Source: Loktanella sp. (lineage in GTDB: Bacteria > Pseudomonadota > Alphaproteobacteria > Rhodobacterales > Rhodobacteraceae). Taken from it: DNA of 64,000 bases. Both the position numbers and the translations under genes were made by a program. The stretch covers positions 1 to 64,000 of the forward strand of contig JAIBDT010000007.1 of assembly GCA_024686085.1 (NCBI GenBank). Reading direction: 5' to 3'. The notes beneath the pieces were generated by a model. It did no database searches. It saw only the letters and a program-made list of their open reading frames with translations, and was not told the DNA's origin. Positions 47,107 through 56,422 of this stretch are shown here, piece by piece (the stretch's first letter is position 1; each line of letters begins with the position of its first letter).

Positions 47107-47119
47107 TGAATTTGTTTCA
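47107..47119. promoter_or_regulatory. MetR-type operator
   Basis: TGAATTTGTTTCA = TGAA-N5-TTCA in the metR-metF intergenic region. Confidence 0.65.
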
Positions 47120-47169
47120 CAAAGCTGCGTATGAGACAAGATGAGACAGATTTTAAAAGGACTGATCCA

Positions 47170-48036
47170 ATGACCCGCCCATCCCTGTCTTTCGAGTTCT
47201 TCCCGCCTAAAAACCTTGCCGGTTCGTTCCGACTTTGGGATGCGGTCAACAGCCTTGCCCCGCTTGAGCCAAGCTTTGTTTCGGTCACCTACGGCGCGGG
47301 CGGCACAACGCGCAAACTGACCCACGAGGCTGTTGAGACCATTCACACCCAGACAGGGTTGCGCGTGGCGGGCCATTTAACCTGCGTGGACGCGACACGC
47401 GAAGAGACACTACAGATCGCCCAGAACTACGCCGCCGCAGGTGTACGTGACATCGTGGCGCTACGAGGTGACGCGCCAAAAGATAGCGCTGGTTTTTCGC
47501 CAAAGCCGGACGGATTTCAAAACTCGATTGAGTTGATTGAAGCCTTGTCCGACACAGGCCAATTCAACATCCATGTCGGCGCCTACCCAGAAAAGCACCC
47601 TGAGGCCACCAACCAAGCCGCTGATATTGCTTACCTTAAGCGGAAATTCGACGCGGGCGCGACAGGGGCTATCACGCAGTTTTTCTTTGAAGCCGATACG
47701 TTCTTTCGCTTCCGCGATGATTGCACGGCGGCAGGTATTACCGCCCCAATTATTCCAGGAATTTTACCTGTCGAAAACTGGGCAGGCGTGCAGAAATTTG
47801 CGGCTCAATGTGGTACCGCAATCCCGCAGGTTATTGCGGACGCGTTTCACAATGCCCAGCGCGATGGCACGGAAAAGTTGCTTGCGACCGCGGTGGCTGC
47901 TGAACTATGCGACGATTTGTTGGAAGGTGGTGTCGATCACCTGCATTTTTACACGCTTAACCGTGCCGAGTTGTCCCGCGATGTGTGTCATGCGCTTGGG
48001 TTCACGCCAAAGCGTAAACTACAAAACGTCGCTTGA
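47170..48036 (+). CDS. metF: Methylenetetrahydrofolate reductase
   Basis: MTRPSLSFEFFPPKN, VSVTYGAGG, ALRGDAPKD, PGILPV. Confidence 0.93.
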   Translation: MTRPSLSFEFFPPKNLAGSFRLWDAVNSLAPLEPSFVSVTYGAGGTTRKLTHEAVETIHTQTGLRVAGHLTCVDATREETLQIAQNYAAAGVRDIVALRGDAPKDSAGFSPKPDGFQNSIELIEALSDTGQFNIHVGAYPEKHPEATNQAADIAYLKRKFDAGATGAITQFFFEADTFFRFRDDCTAAGITAPIIPGILPVENWAGVQKFAAQCGTAIPQVIADAFHNAQRDGTEKLLATAVAAELCDDLLEGGVDHLHFYTLNRAELSRDVCHALGFTPKRKLQNVA

Positions 48037-49059
48037 TCCGTCATCAGGCAACGCTGTGGCGTGAACGCTTTCTGTCGGGGTGGCGAGGATAATCCGCCGC
48101 CGCCGCGACAAGAACAGTTTACCCCAAGCCCGCCAAGATCCCACGGATGGCGCAGACGGGTCTTGCGGGAACCGCGCTTCCCATCCTTCAGGCAATGCCA
48201 GACCGCAAGTTGCCAATCTTTCCAGCATCCAGACCAGTGGGATATTTGCCAAAGGGCGCGCTGAGGGGAGCGGCCCGACCTGTCCGCCCACATCGCTGTG
48301 GCACCCTTTGAACCAGACCTGTTCCATATGCCCTTTCCATCCGGGTGGTGATTGCCACATGACGGGGGCGTAGGCCTCTCTGGTTTCGTGCAAGGCCAAC
48401 GCGTGAAACCCGTTGCGCACATGCTCGCCCAGTCGGTGATTATGGTACCCGTGCTGGGTCCGCACCCAACGCCACACAATTGGCAGCCGCAATCCCAGTG
48501 CTTTTACCGTATCCCAAACTGCCACCGCCTCGATTTGCACGTCGGGGTGGCAATAAACTTCGCGAAACCGCTTTGCCGCATCGGATTTGGCCCCTGTTTT
48601 GTAGTGCCGGTAAGCTTGGCGAATGGCCCGCACGGTGGCGTGGTCATTGCGCACCAAGCCGACATAGTCGATGACCCCTGCCAAGGATCGCACTGCATAG
48701 GCCCCACGTGAATAACCGATGAGAATGATCTGATCACCCTCGCGGTAGCGTGACGCCAAAACGCCGTAGGCCCGTTCGATCTGCTTGTTAATCCCCTTGC
48801 CTGTGACCACGCCCCATGTGCCAGACCAGTCCCGCCACTGAATGCCCGCCTCGTAGTAAACTGTCAGATTGGCGCGCAGTCCCGCCTCGCGCAAAAGCTT
48901 AAACGTCAGTCCCGCGTTTGTCTCGACCCCATCTTCAAGCGACGACATGGTACCATCAAGAATCACGACATGTGTCGCGGGTCCCCGCTTGCGCGCCCCC
49001 GCCTCTTCCGAGCGCGCCGCGCGACCAAAGAGGCCTAATATTCGATCACGTAATCGCAA
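48019..49059 (-). CDS. DUF2235 (alpha/beta hydrolase-like) protein
   Basis: ILDGTMSSLEDG, GYSRGAYAVRSLAGVID, HMEQVWFKGCHSDVGGQ. Confidence 0.85.
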   Translation of the reverse strand: MRLRDRILGLFGRAARSEEAGARKRGPATHVVILDGTMSSLEDGVETNAGLTFKLLREAGLRANLTVYYEAGIQWRDWSGTWGVVTGKGINKQIERAYGVLASRYREGDQIILIGYSRGAYAVRSLAGVIDYVGLVRNDHATVRAIRQAYRHYKTGAKSDAAKRFREVYCHPDVQIEAVAVWDTVKALGLRLPIVWRWVRTQHGYHNHRLGEHVRNGFHALALHETREAYAPVMWQSPPGWKGHMEQVWFKGCHSDVGGQVGPLPSARPLANIPLVWMLERLATCGLALPEGWEARFPQDPSAPSVGSWRAWGKLFLSRRRRIILATPTESVHATALPDDGSSDVL

Positions 49060-49239
49060 AATAATCCTTGGGTTTGAATATCATATCAGCCGATGGCCAT
49101 CCCACTTTTCTGTGGTTAACCCTAAACGGCTTTGTCCAACTGTCCAGTGAAACGGCGCAAATCAACTTGGCGTTATCTGGCTGACGTGGCTATGATGATC
49201 CCAACAAGGTTAATTCGAAACTTAAGGAGCGGTTGCCCC

Positions 49240-49836
49240 ATGGATAAAGTCAAATTTACCGCCATGAAGGATGGCGACAAAGCCGACTATGATTTCCTGA
49301 CGCATCACGAAGTCGCGCACACCAAAGGCACCGCCGACCGCCTGCTTGCTGCTTTGGTTGAATTGGACGAAGGCCTGTCGGGCTATCAGATCAGCCGACT
49401 TGGCCATTCGCTACAGGCCGCTACAAGGGCCGAGCGTGACGGAGCCGATACGGACTGGATCGTCGCGGCACTACTTCACGATATTGGTGACATCTACGCG
49501 CCCTATAACCACGACGAATATGCTGCGACCATTCTACGCCCGTTTGTACGCGAACAGGTGTCTTGGGTCGTGGAAAAACACGGCGATTTCCAACTGGTAT
49601 ATTACGGCGAACATGTGGGCGCGAACCCAAACAAGCGCGACACTTACGCGGACCACCCCTATTTCGACGATTGCGCGACGTTCTGTGAACGCTGGGACCA
49701 AAACTCTTTTGATCCGGCCTACGACACCCTGCCAATCGACCACTTCGCCGCCCGCGTCCGCGAAGTTTTTGCCCGCGAGCCTTATGATCCAAATGTCATA
49801 CGCGCGGGTGTCAGGATACCTTTGGCAACTGGCTAG
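49240..49836 (+). CDS. HD-domain protein related to PhnZ/TmpB-like enzymes
   Basis: ISRLGHSLQAATRAERDGADTDWIVAALLHDIGD...HDEYAATILRPFV. Confidence 0.75.
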   Translation: MDKVKFTAMKDGDKADYDFLTHHEVAHTKGTADRLLAALVELDEGLSGYQISRLGHSLQAATRAERDGADTDWIVAALLHDIGDIYAPYNHDEYAATILRPFVREQVSWVVEKHGDFQLVYYGEHVGANPNKRDTYADHPYFDDCATFCERWDQNSFDPAYDTLPIDHFAARVREVFAREPYDPNVIRAGVRIPLATG

Positions 49837-50589
49837 GCACTTTGGCGCGAGGGCCAACGTCGCCTTCCCACCAAGCCTCGCCATTGCGGACAAAAACGAC
49901 TATTTCGGTGCCTACTCCCAGGTCCAAAAGGTTGCCAATATTCCGTTCTAAACTTTGCCCCGCCACCCCGTCCTTGGTCACAAACGACATCTGCCCTTTT
50001 CCAGTCTTGCCACCATATTGCCCAGTCCGTTCGACAACGCTTTGAATTGTCGCGGTGGTGATCCGACCGCCTTTGCGTGCCAATACTGCGCTATTCGTGC
50101 GGCTGCCTGCCTTCCAGAAAATCATTAGCCCAAAATGCCGATACCCAAGGCTATGCCTTGCCGCCACTGGGCGCTTTTCTTGGTCTGATTTTCAATAAAA
50201 TCGAATGTTTGCGAGTCCTGTTTCCAATATTTGATATCAACCGATGCGTGCAGATCATGTTGATCGAAAAAAGTCTTTTCTACATTTCGTTCAAATTCAT
50301 ACCTGTTACCCGAAACTTTGTATGCGACTGTGGCGTAATAACGGTTTGATTTCTTGTCGGTACCAGCCCGTTTATCCACGATTTGGGCCGCCACCCAATC
50401 ACCGTCCTCTTCGAGGTGATGTGCGTCGAGGTGCAATTTGACGCTCCACACTGTCATCATAATCAATCCAGCTAATACAATGATTAGGCTCCAGCCGGTC
50501 ATATCAAAGAATATATCCAACCAAGATCGTGGGGCTTTCCGATAATGCTGTGGGTATAACAATGGCATTACCTCTTTTCGCCGCACCAC
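49811..50589 (-). pseudogene. DUF3592-like membrane protein apparently interrupted by a 1-nt frameshift
   Basis: ORFs 50125-50589 and 49811-50167 overlap; one extra T in the TTTT run joins GIALGIGI-F-GLMIFWKAGSRTNSAVLARKGG. Confidence 0.6.
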
Positions 50590-50632
50590 GCTTTGTTTAA
50601 ACGAAACCTAACAAGATAAGGACGGCAATAAA

Positions 50633-53600
50633 ATGGCGATGGAAAAAACATTCGACGCGGGCACACGCGAACCCCTCATTTATAAGAAATGGGAGGACGC
50701 AGGCGCGTTCAAGGCGGGCGCAAATGCCAAGCCTGACGCAGAGACCTTCACCATCATGTTGCCGCCGCCAAACGTCACAGGTTTCCTGCACGTCGGCCAC
50801 GCCTTTAACCACACGCTCATGGATATCCTGATCCGTTGGAAGCGGATGCAGGGGTTTGACACCCTCTGGCAGCCGGGCCTCGATCACGCGGGTATCGCCA
50901 CACAGTTGGTTGTTGAAAAGCAGTTGGCCGAGCTTGGCGAAAAGCGCACGGATTATTCCCGCGAAGATTTCATCGCTAAAATCTGGGAATGGAAGGCCGT
51001 GTCTGGCGGTCAAATCCAAGAGCAAGACAAGCGCATCGGCGCAGGCATGGATTGGGACCGCTCTGCCTTCACCATGGACGAGAACTTCCACGACGCCGTG
51101 ATCAAGGTTTTTGTAGATATGTATAACAAGGGCTTCATCTATCGCGGCAAGCGTCTGGTGAACTGGGATCCGCATTTTGAAACCGCGATTTCCGATCTTG
51201 AAGTCGAGAATATCGAGCAAGACGGCCACATGTGGCACTTCAAATACCCGCTCGCGGGCGGCGCTACATACGAATACGTCGAAAAAGATGAGGACGGGAA
51301 CGAGACCCTGCGCGAGACCCGCAACTACATCGCCATCGCGACGACCCGCCCCGAAACCATGCTCGGCGACGGTGCCGTTGCTGTGCATCCGTCTGACGAA
51401 CGCTATGCCCCGATTGTTGGTATGCTTTGCGAAATTCCTGTCGGCCCCAAGGCGCAGCGCCGCCTGATCCCGATCATCACCGACGAATATCCTGATAAAG
51501 ACTTCGGCTCTGGTGCGGTGAAGATCACAGGTGCGCATGATTTCAACGATTATCAGGTCGCCAAACGCGCGGGCATCCCGATGTATAACCTGATGGACAC
51601 CAAGGCCGCGATGCGCGCCGACGGCAAGCCATATGTCGAGGAAGCAGCCACCGCCCAAGCCATCGCCAACGGCGAGATCACATTCGACGAGGCGATGATC
51701 GCCGCCATGAACATGGTCCCCGAAGAATACCGTGGCATGGACCGTTTTGAGGCCCGCAAAGCTGTGATCGACGCCATCACTGCCGAGGGCCTCGCCGTCA
51801 TGCATGACGTGACCCGCACCGAAAAGGATGAGGACGGTAACAAGGTCGAAGTGACAGAGACCGTCCCTTACGTCGAATCCAAGAAGATCATGCAGCCTTT
51901 TGGTGACCGATCCAAGGTTGTGATCGAGCCGATGCTGACCGATCAATGGTTCGTGGATACAAAGCAAATCGTGCAGCCCGCGCTTGATGCGGTCCGCGAA
52001 GGCCGCACCAAGATCATGCCCGAGAGCGGCGAGAAGGTATATTTCCATTGGCTCGACAACATCGAGCCATGGTGCATCTCTCGCCAGCTTTGGTGGGGTC
52101 ACCAGATTCCGGTTTGGTACGGCCTCGACCTTGGCGTGCCTGACGAACAGAACCCATCGGGCGATCTTGATGAAGTCGAGCTGCTGGGCCTTCTGCTGAA
52201 AGACGGCATGCTGCACCGCGACGACATCATGCGCTGTGGCCCCGATTTCGAGAGTGTCAAACCGGACTTTACGTTCGCCAACGCCGACATCCCGAGCCCG
52301 CTAAGCCATGCATCTATCGTCGAGGTCGAAAACCGTGCCGAAGCTGTTCACCGCTTCACGACGAGCCTTGCGCAATACAATGTCACGCAAGACCCCACCG
52401 TGCTTGAATTCCCAGTCTGGCGCGACCCCGACGTGCTCGACACATGGTTCTCCTCTGGCCTCTGGCCTTTCGGCACGCTTGGCTGGCCAAACGACACGCC
52501 TGAACTCGCAAAATACTTCCCCGGTGATGTGCTGATCACGGGCCAAGACATCCTGTTCTTCTGGGTGGCGCGCATGATGATGATGTCGCAAGCCGTTATG
52601 GACAAGGACCCGTTCCACACCGTCTATTTGCACCAGCTGATGCGCGATGCGAAGGGCGAGAAGATGTCCAAAACCCGCGGCAACGTCATTGATCCACTGG
52701 TCATGGTCGACGAATACGGCGCCGATGCGCTGCGCTTCACCATGGGTCAAATGGCAGCCCTTGGTGGCGTCCTCAAAATCTCCGAGGACCGCATCAAAGG
52801 CTACCGTAACTTTGGCACAAAGCTTTGGAACGCCTTCAGCTTTGCCGAGCATTACGAAATTCCGAACACAGGGACACATACTCTACCAAAGGCCGAGAAT
52901 ACCCTCAATAAATGGATCATCGGCGAAACAGCCAAGGTCCGTGAAGTGGTCGACGCCGCCTTGGAAACCTACCGATTCAACGACGCCGCCAACGCGCTTT
53001 ATGCCTTCACATGGGGCAAGGTTTGCGACTGGTATGTCGAATTCTCCAAGCCTATCCTGCAAGGCGAAGATGCGGCCGCAAAGCTTGAGACCGAAGCCAC
53101 CCTGCGCTGGGTCCTCGACCAAGCCCTGATCATGCTGCACCCGATCATGCCGTTCATTACCGAAGAGCTGTGGGGCCAAGCCGACAACCGTGCGAACCTG
53201 CTGGTGACGCAAGAATGGCCAACATTTACCGCAGCCGATCTGGTCGATGCAGAGGCCGACCGCGAGATGAACTGGGTCATCAATCTGATTGAAAGCGTGC
53301 GCTCTGCCCGCGCCCAATCTCACGTTCCCGCTGGCGCAAAAGTGCCGCTGGTGGTTATGGGCTTGGATGCCAAGGGTCAGTCCGCTTGGAACAATAACAG
53401 CGCGTTGATCCAGCGTCTTGCACGTATCGAGGTTCTTGATCACGTGGACGCATTCCCCAAAGGCTGCGTCACGATTCCAATGGAGGGCGGCACGTTTGGC
53501 CTGCCCCTCGCTGGGCTGATCGACGTGGCAGATGAAATCTCGCGTTTGGAAAAAACCATGCAGAAATTGGGCAAGGAATTGGGCGGCCTACGTGGCCGTT

Positions 53601-53731
53601 TGAACAACCCCAAATTCGTGGAATCAGCGCCGACCGAGGTCATCGTGGAAGCCCGCGAGAACCTCGCTCTGCGCGAAGAGGAAGAAGCCCAGCTGAAGGC
53701 CGCAATCGCGCGGCTTGCCGAGCTTGGCTAA
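50633..53731 (+). CDS. valS: Valyl-tRNA synthetase
   Basis: [36 protein letters not shown], coiled-coil C-terminus. Confidence 0.96.
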   Translation: MAMEKTFDAGTREPLIYKKWEDAGAFKAGANAKPDAETFTIMLPPPNVTGFLHVGHAFNHTLMDILIRWKRMQGFDTLWQPGLDHAGIATQLVVEKQLAELGEKRTDYSREDFIAKIWEWKAVSGGQIQEQDKRIGAGMDWDRSAFTMDENFHDAVIKVFVDMYNKGFIYRGKRLVNWDPHFETAISDLEVENIEQDGHMWHFKYPLAGGATYEYVEKDEDGNETLRETRNYIAIATTRPETMLGDGAVAVHPSDERYAPIVGMLCEIPVGPKAQRRLIPIITDEYPDKDFGSGAVKITGAHDFNDYQVAKRAGIPMYNLMDTKAAMRADGKPYVEEAATAQAIANGEITFDEAMIAAMNMVPEEYRGMDRFEARKAVIDAITAEGLAVMHDVTRTEKDEDGNKVEVTETVPYVESKKIMQPFGDRSKVVIEPMLTDQWFVDTKQIVQPALDAVREGRTKIMPESGEKVYFHWLDNIEPWCISRQLWWGHQIPVWYGLDLGVPDEQNPSGDLDEVELLGLLLKDGMLHRDDIMRCGPDFESVKPDFTFANADIPSPLSHASIVEVENRAEAVHRFTTSLAQYNVTQDPTVLEFPVWRDPDVLDTWFSSGLWPFGTLGWPNDTPELAKYFPGDVLITGQDILFFWVARMMMMSQAVMDKDPFHTVYLHQLMRDAKGEKMSKTRGNVIDPLVMVDEYGADALRFTMGQMAALGGVLKISEDRIKGYRNFGTKLWNAFSFAEHYEIPNTGTHTLPKAENTLNKWIIGETAKVREVVDAALETYRFNDAANALYAFTWGKVCDWYVEFSKPILQGEDAAAKLETEATLRWVLDQALIMLHPIMPFITEELWGQADNRANLLVTQEWPTFTAADLVDAEADREMNWVINLIESVRSARAQSHVPAGAKVPLVVMGLDAKGQSAWNNNSALIQRLARIEVLDHVDAFPKGCVTIPMEGGTFGLPLAGLIDVADEISRLEKTMQKLGKELGGLRGRLNNPKFVESAPTEVIVEARENLALREEEEAQLKAAIARLAELG

Positions 53732-53758
53732 ATCATCAAGGCGGCGCTACGGCGTCGC

Positions 53759-53917
53759 CTAATGTACCACTCTTTCAACGGCCCGCATCATCCCCAGCGC
53801 CTTGTCATAAACAAGCGTCAGAATGCGCCGACCCTGCGGCTTTGCCACCACTGGCACGACCCGCACCACGGCTGCGGCACCAGTGCCTGCCAAAAATCCA
53901 CGTCTGCTTAACTGCAT
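53759..53917 (-). CDS. 52-aa protein with twin-arginine-type signal
   Basis: MQLSRRGFLAGTGAAAVVRVVPVVAKPQGRRILTLVYDKALGMMRAVERVVH. Confidence 0.55.
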   Translation of the reverse strand: MQLSRRGFLAGTGAAAVVRVVPVVAKPQGRRILTLVYDKALGMMRAVERVVH

Positions 53918-54001
53918 CACAAATCCTTCTTTGCGAATGATTCTCATGTATGCATGAAAATCGCGATTGCAAGGGCGCGTGACTTTGGTCAAGTTGCTGA
54001 A

Positions 54002-55117
54002 ATGAATAATGATCACCGCCTGACGCCCCTTGCCGCATCCCTGCCAGCATCTGTTCCTTTTGTCGGACCAGAGGCGCAAGAACGTGCGCGCGGCGCAAAA
54101 TTCACCGCCCGCCTAGGGGCCAACGAATGCGGCTTTGGTCCGTCCCCGCGAGCGGTCAAAGCGATGCAAGATGCCGCGTCCGAGGCGTGGATGTATGCCG
54201 ACCCAGAAAGCCACGATCTGCGCAAGGCACTGGCCCAAAGTTATGACATTCCGCCAGAATGTCTTGTGATTGGCGAAGGCATCGACGGATTGCTTGGTAA
54301 TTTGGTGCGCCTATTTGTGGCCAGCGGCGACGCTGTCGTCACGTCTGAGGGCGCTTATCCAACGTTTAATTATCATGTCGCAGGATACGGTGGCGCGTTG
54401 CACACAGTGCCTTATACGGGCGACTTCGAGGACCCTTCACGCCTGGTTGCCAAGGCCAAGGACGTGCAAGCAAAACTGATCTACATCGCCAACCCCGACA
54501 ACCCGATGGGGTCCGCCCATGGCGGAAAGGTCATCGAGCGTATGGTGGCCGCTGTGCCTGATGGATGTCTTTTGATCCTTGATGAGGCCTATATCGAATT
54601 GGCCCCCGAGGGCACAGCCCCCGCGATTTCGCCGCATGATCCGCGTGTGATCCGGATGCGGACGTTTTCCAAAGCTTACGGTCTTGCGGGCGCGCGCGTG
54701 GGCTATGCAGTGTGCGCGCCGAGCGTTGCCTCAGCATTCAACAAGGTGCGCAATCACTTCGGCATGTCGCGAATTTCGCTCGCTGGTGCTTTGATGGCGC
54801 TGAACGATGACGCGCATTTTGCCAAGGTCTTGTCGGGCATCGAAAAATCCCGTGCGCGGATCGCCTCAATCGCACTTGAAAACGGCCTGACACCGCTGCC
54901 CTCTGCCACCAATTTCGTGGCGATTGACTGCGGTGCGGATGGTGATTTTGCCAAGCGTGTCGTCGCTGAATTGGGCAAGTTGGGCATCTTTGTACGGATG
55001 CCCTTCGTTGCTCCGCAAAACCGCTGCATTCGGGTCAGTTGCGGCCCGGACGCAGACATGGCGGCGCTTGCCCTCGCGTTGCCGCAGGCCTTAAGGGCCG
55101 CAAACTTAACCGACTAG
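54002..55117 (+). CDS. PLP-dependent class I/II aminotransferase (HisC-like)
   Basis: ARLGANECGFGPSPRAVKAM, NPDNPMGSAHGG, FSKAYGLAGARVGY. Confidence 0.85.
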   Translation: MNNDHRLTPLAASLPASVPFVGPEAQERARGAKFTARLGANECGFGPSPRAVKAMQDAASEAWMYADPESHDLRKALAQSYDIPPECLVIGEGIDGLLGNLVRLFVASGDAVVTSEGAYPTFNYHVAGYGGALHTVPYTGDFEDPSRLVAKAKDVQAKLIYIANPDNPMGSAHGGKVIERMVAAVPDGCLLILDEAYIELAPEGTAPAISPHDPRVIRMRTFSKAYGLAGARVGYAVCAPSVASAFNKVRNHFGMSRISLAGALMALNDDAHFAKVLSGIEKSRARIASIALENGLTPLPSATNFVAIDCGADGDFAKRVVAELGKLGIFVRMPFVAPQNRCIRVSCGPDADMAALALALPQALRAANLTD

Positions 55118-56292
55118 GCTGATGCGGCAATGACCTTGGCGGCGGCGTCTAGCGCCCCCTTGCCGTGTGGGATGTTCAGTGCTGATAGCCCCGCCTGCAT
55201 CGTGCCCAAAACGCCCATGATCATATGCGCATTCACGTGCCCCATATGACCAACCCGAAAATAGGCATCAGACGGGGTGCGCCCGAGACCAATTCCCAAA
55301 GTCAGCCCTGCTTTGTGCTCACACCACTGCCGCAACGCGTCGGCGTTTGGTGATCCTGCGCCCGCAGAGGTCACCGCGTGTGATCGTTTTGCGGCGTCGG
55401 CAATATTCAAGTGCAGTGGCCCCTCTTGCGCCCAACAGTCAAAGGCAGCCCAGACTGTTTGTGCAAGCGCCTGATGGCGAGCAAAGACCGCGTCCAGCCC
55501 TTCGGCCTTGATCATATCAAGCGCCTTGCGCAGCCCGTACAGGTGATGGGTTGGTGCTGTGCCGTCGAAATACTGAAAGTAATGCTCTGGTTCGGTCCGC
55601 GCCCGCCAATCCCAATAGCGCGTGACACGATCCCCGCGCCGCGCATCGGCTTTGCCGTTGTAATAGACAAACGAAATGCCTGCGGGTGTCATAAGACCTT
55701 TTTGGCAAGCCGCAACCATCACATCAACGCCCCAAGCGTCCATCTCGAACCGGTCACAGCCAAGCGAGGCAATGCAGTCGGCCATCAGCAGCGCGTCATG
55801 TCCAACCGCATCCAGCACGCGGCGTAGCCCTGCGATATCGTTTTTGACGCTGGTTGAAGTGTCCACATGCACGGCCAAGATCGCTTTGATCTTGCCTGCC
55901 TTGTCGGCCCGCAAAGCATCCTCGACCTGAGCCAGATCAATGTCCGCGTGATCGCCATAATCGATGGTTTGCACGGTGATGCCCATATCCGTGGCCATCT
56001 CGCCCCACCCAATACAGAACCGCCCCGTCGCAAGTACGAGCACCGTATCGCCCGCAGAGACCACATTGGCCAAGGCGGCCTCCCATGCGGCGTGTCCGTT
56101 TCCGATGTAGATCGCAACGTTTTGATTTGTCATCGCGACCGCTTTGAGGTCTGGGACCAAACTGTCGGTCAGGTCGTGTAATTCGCCTTCATAGATGTTT
56201 GGCGATGCGCGGTGCATTTCGCGCAAAACCGCATCAGGAATGACCGATGGGCCAGGAATAGCAAGATAAGCACGACCATTCGCGAGAGACAT
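55114..56292 (-). CDS. Class V PLP aminotransferase (alanine-glyoxylate/serine-glyoxylate type)
   Basis: AIPGPSVIPDAVLREM, ADCIASLGCDRFEMDAWGVDVMVAACQKGLMTPAGISFVYYN. Confidence 0.85.
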   Translation of the reverse strand: MSLANGRAYLAIPGPSVIPDAVLREMHRASPNIYEGELHDLTDSLVPDLKAVAMTNQNVAIYIGNGHAAWEAALANVVSAGDTVLVLATGRFCIGWGEMATDMGITVQTIDYGDHADIDLAQVEDALRADKAGKIKAILAVHVDTSTSVKNDIAGLRRVLDAVGHDALLMADCIASLGCDRFEMDAWGVDVMVAACQKGLMTPAGISFVYYNGKADARRGDRVTRYWDWRARTEPEHYFQYFDGTAPTHHLYGLRKALDMIKAEGLDAVFARHQALAQTVWAAFDCWAQEGPLHLNIADAAKRSHAVTSAGAGSPNADALRQWCEHKAGLTLGIGLGRTPSDAYFRVGHMGHVNAHMIMGVLGTMQAGLSALNIPHGKGALDAAAKVIAASA

Positions 56293-56422
56293 ATTCAAAA
56301 CTTTCATAGAGTTACCTATCTGGACATTAACAAGGCCACCCCCCGCGTCAAGCGCGCCTCGCTTGCCCCGCCCCCCCGTTTACCGATAGACCTTAGAACA
56401 AGCTGTAAGAACAAGGCGACCC

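Noticed and set aside
50597-52216. 539-aa minus-strand ORF
   Set aside because: Entirely antisense to valS; a shadow ORF from biased codon usage.
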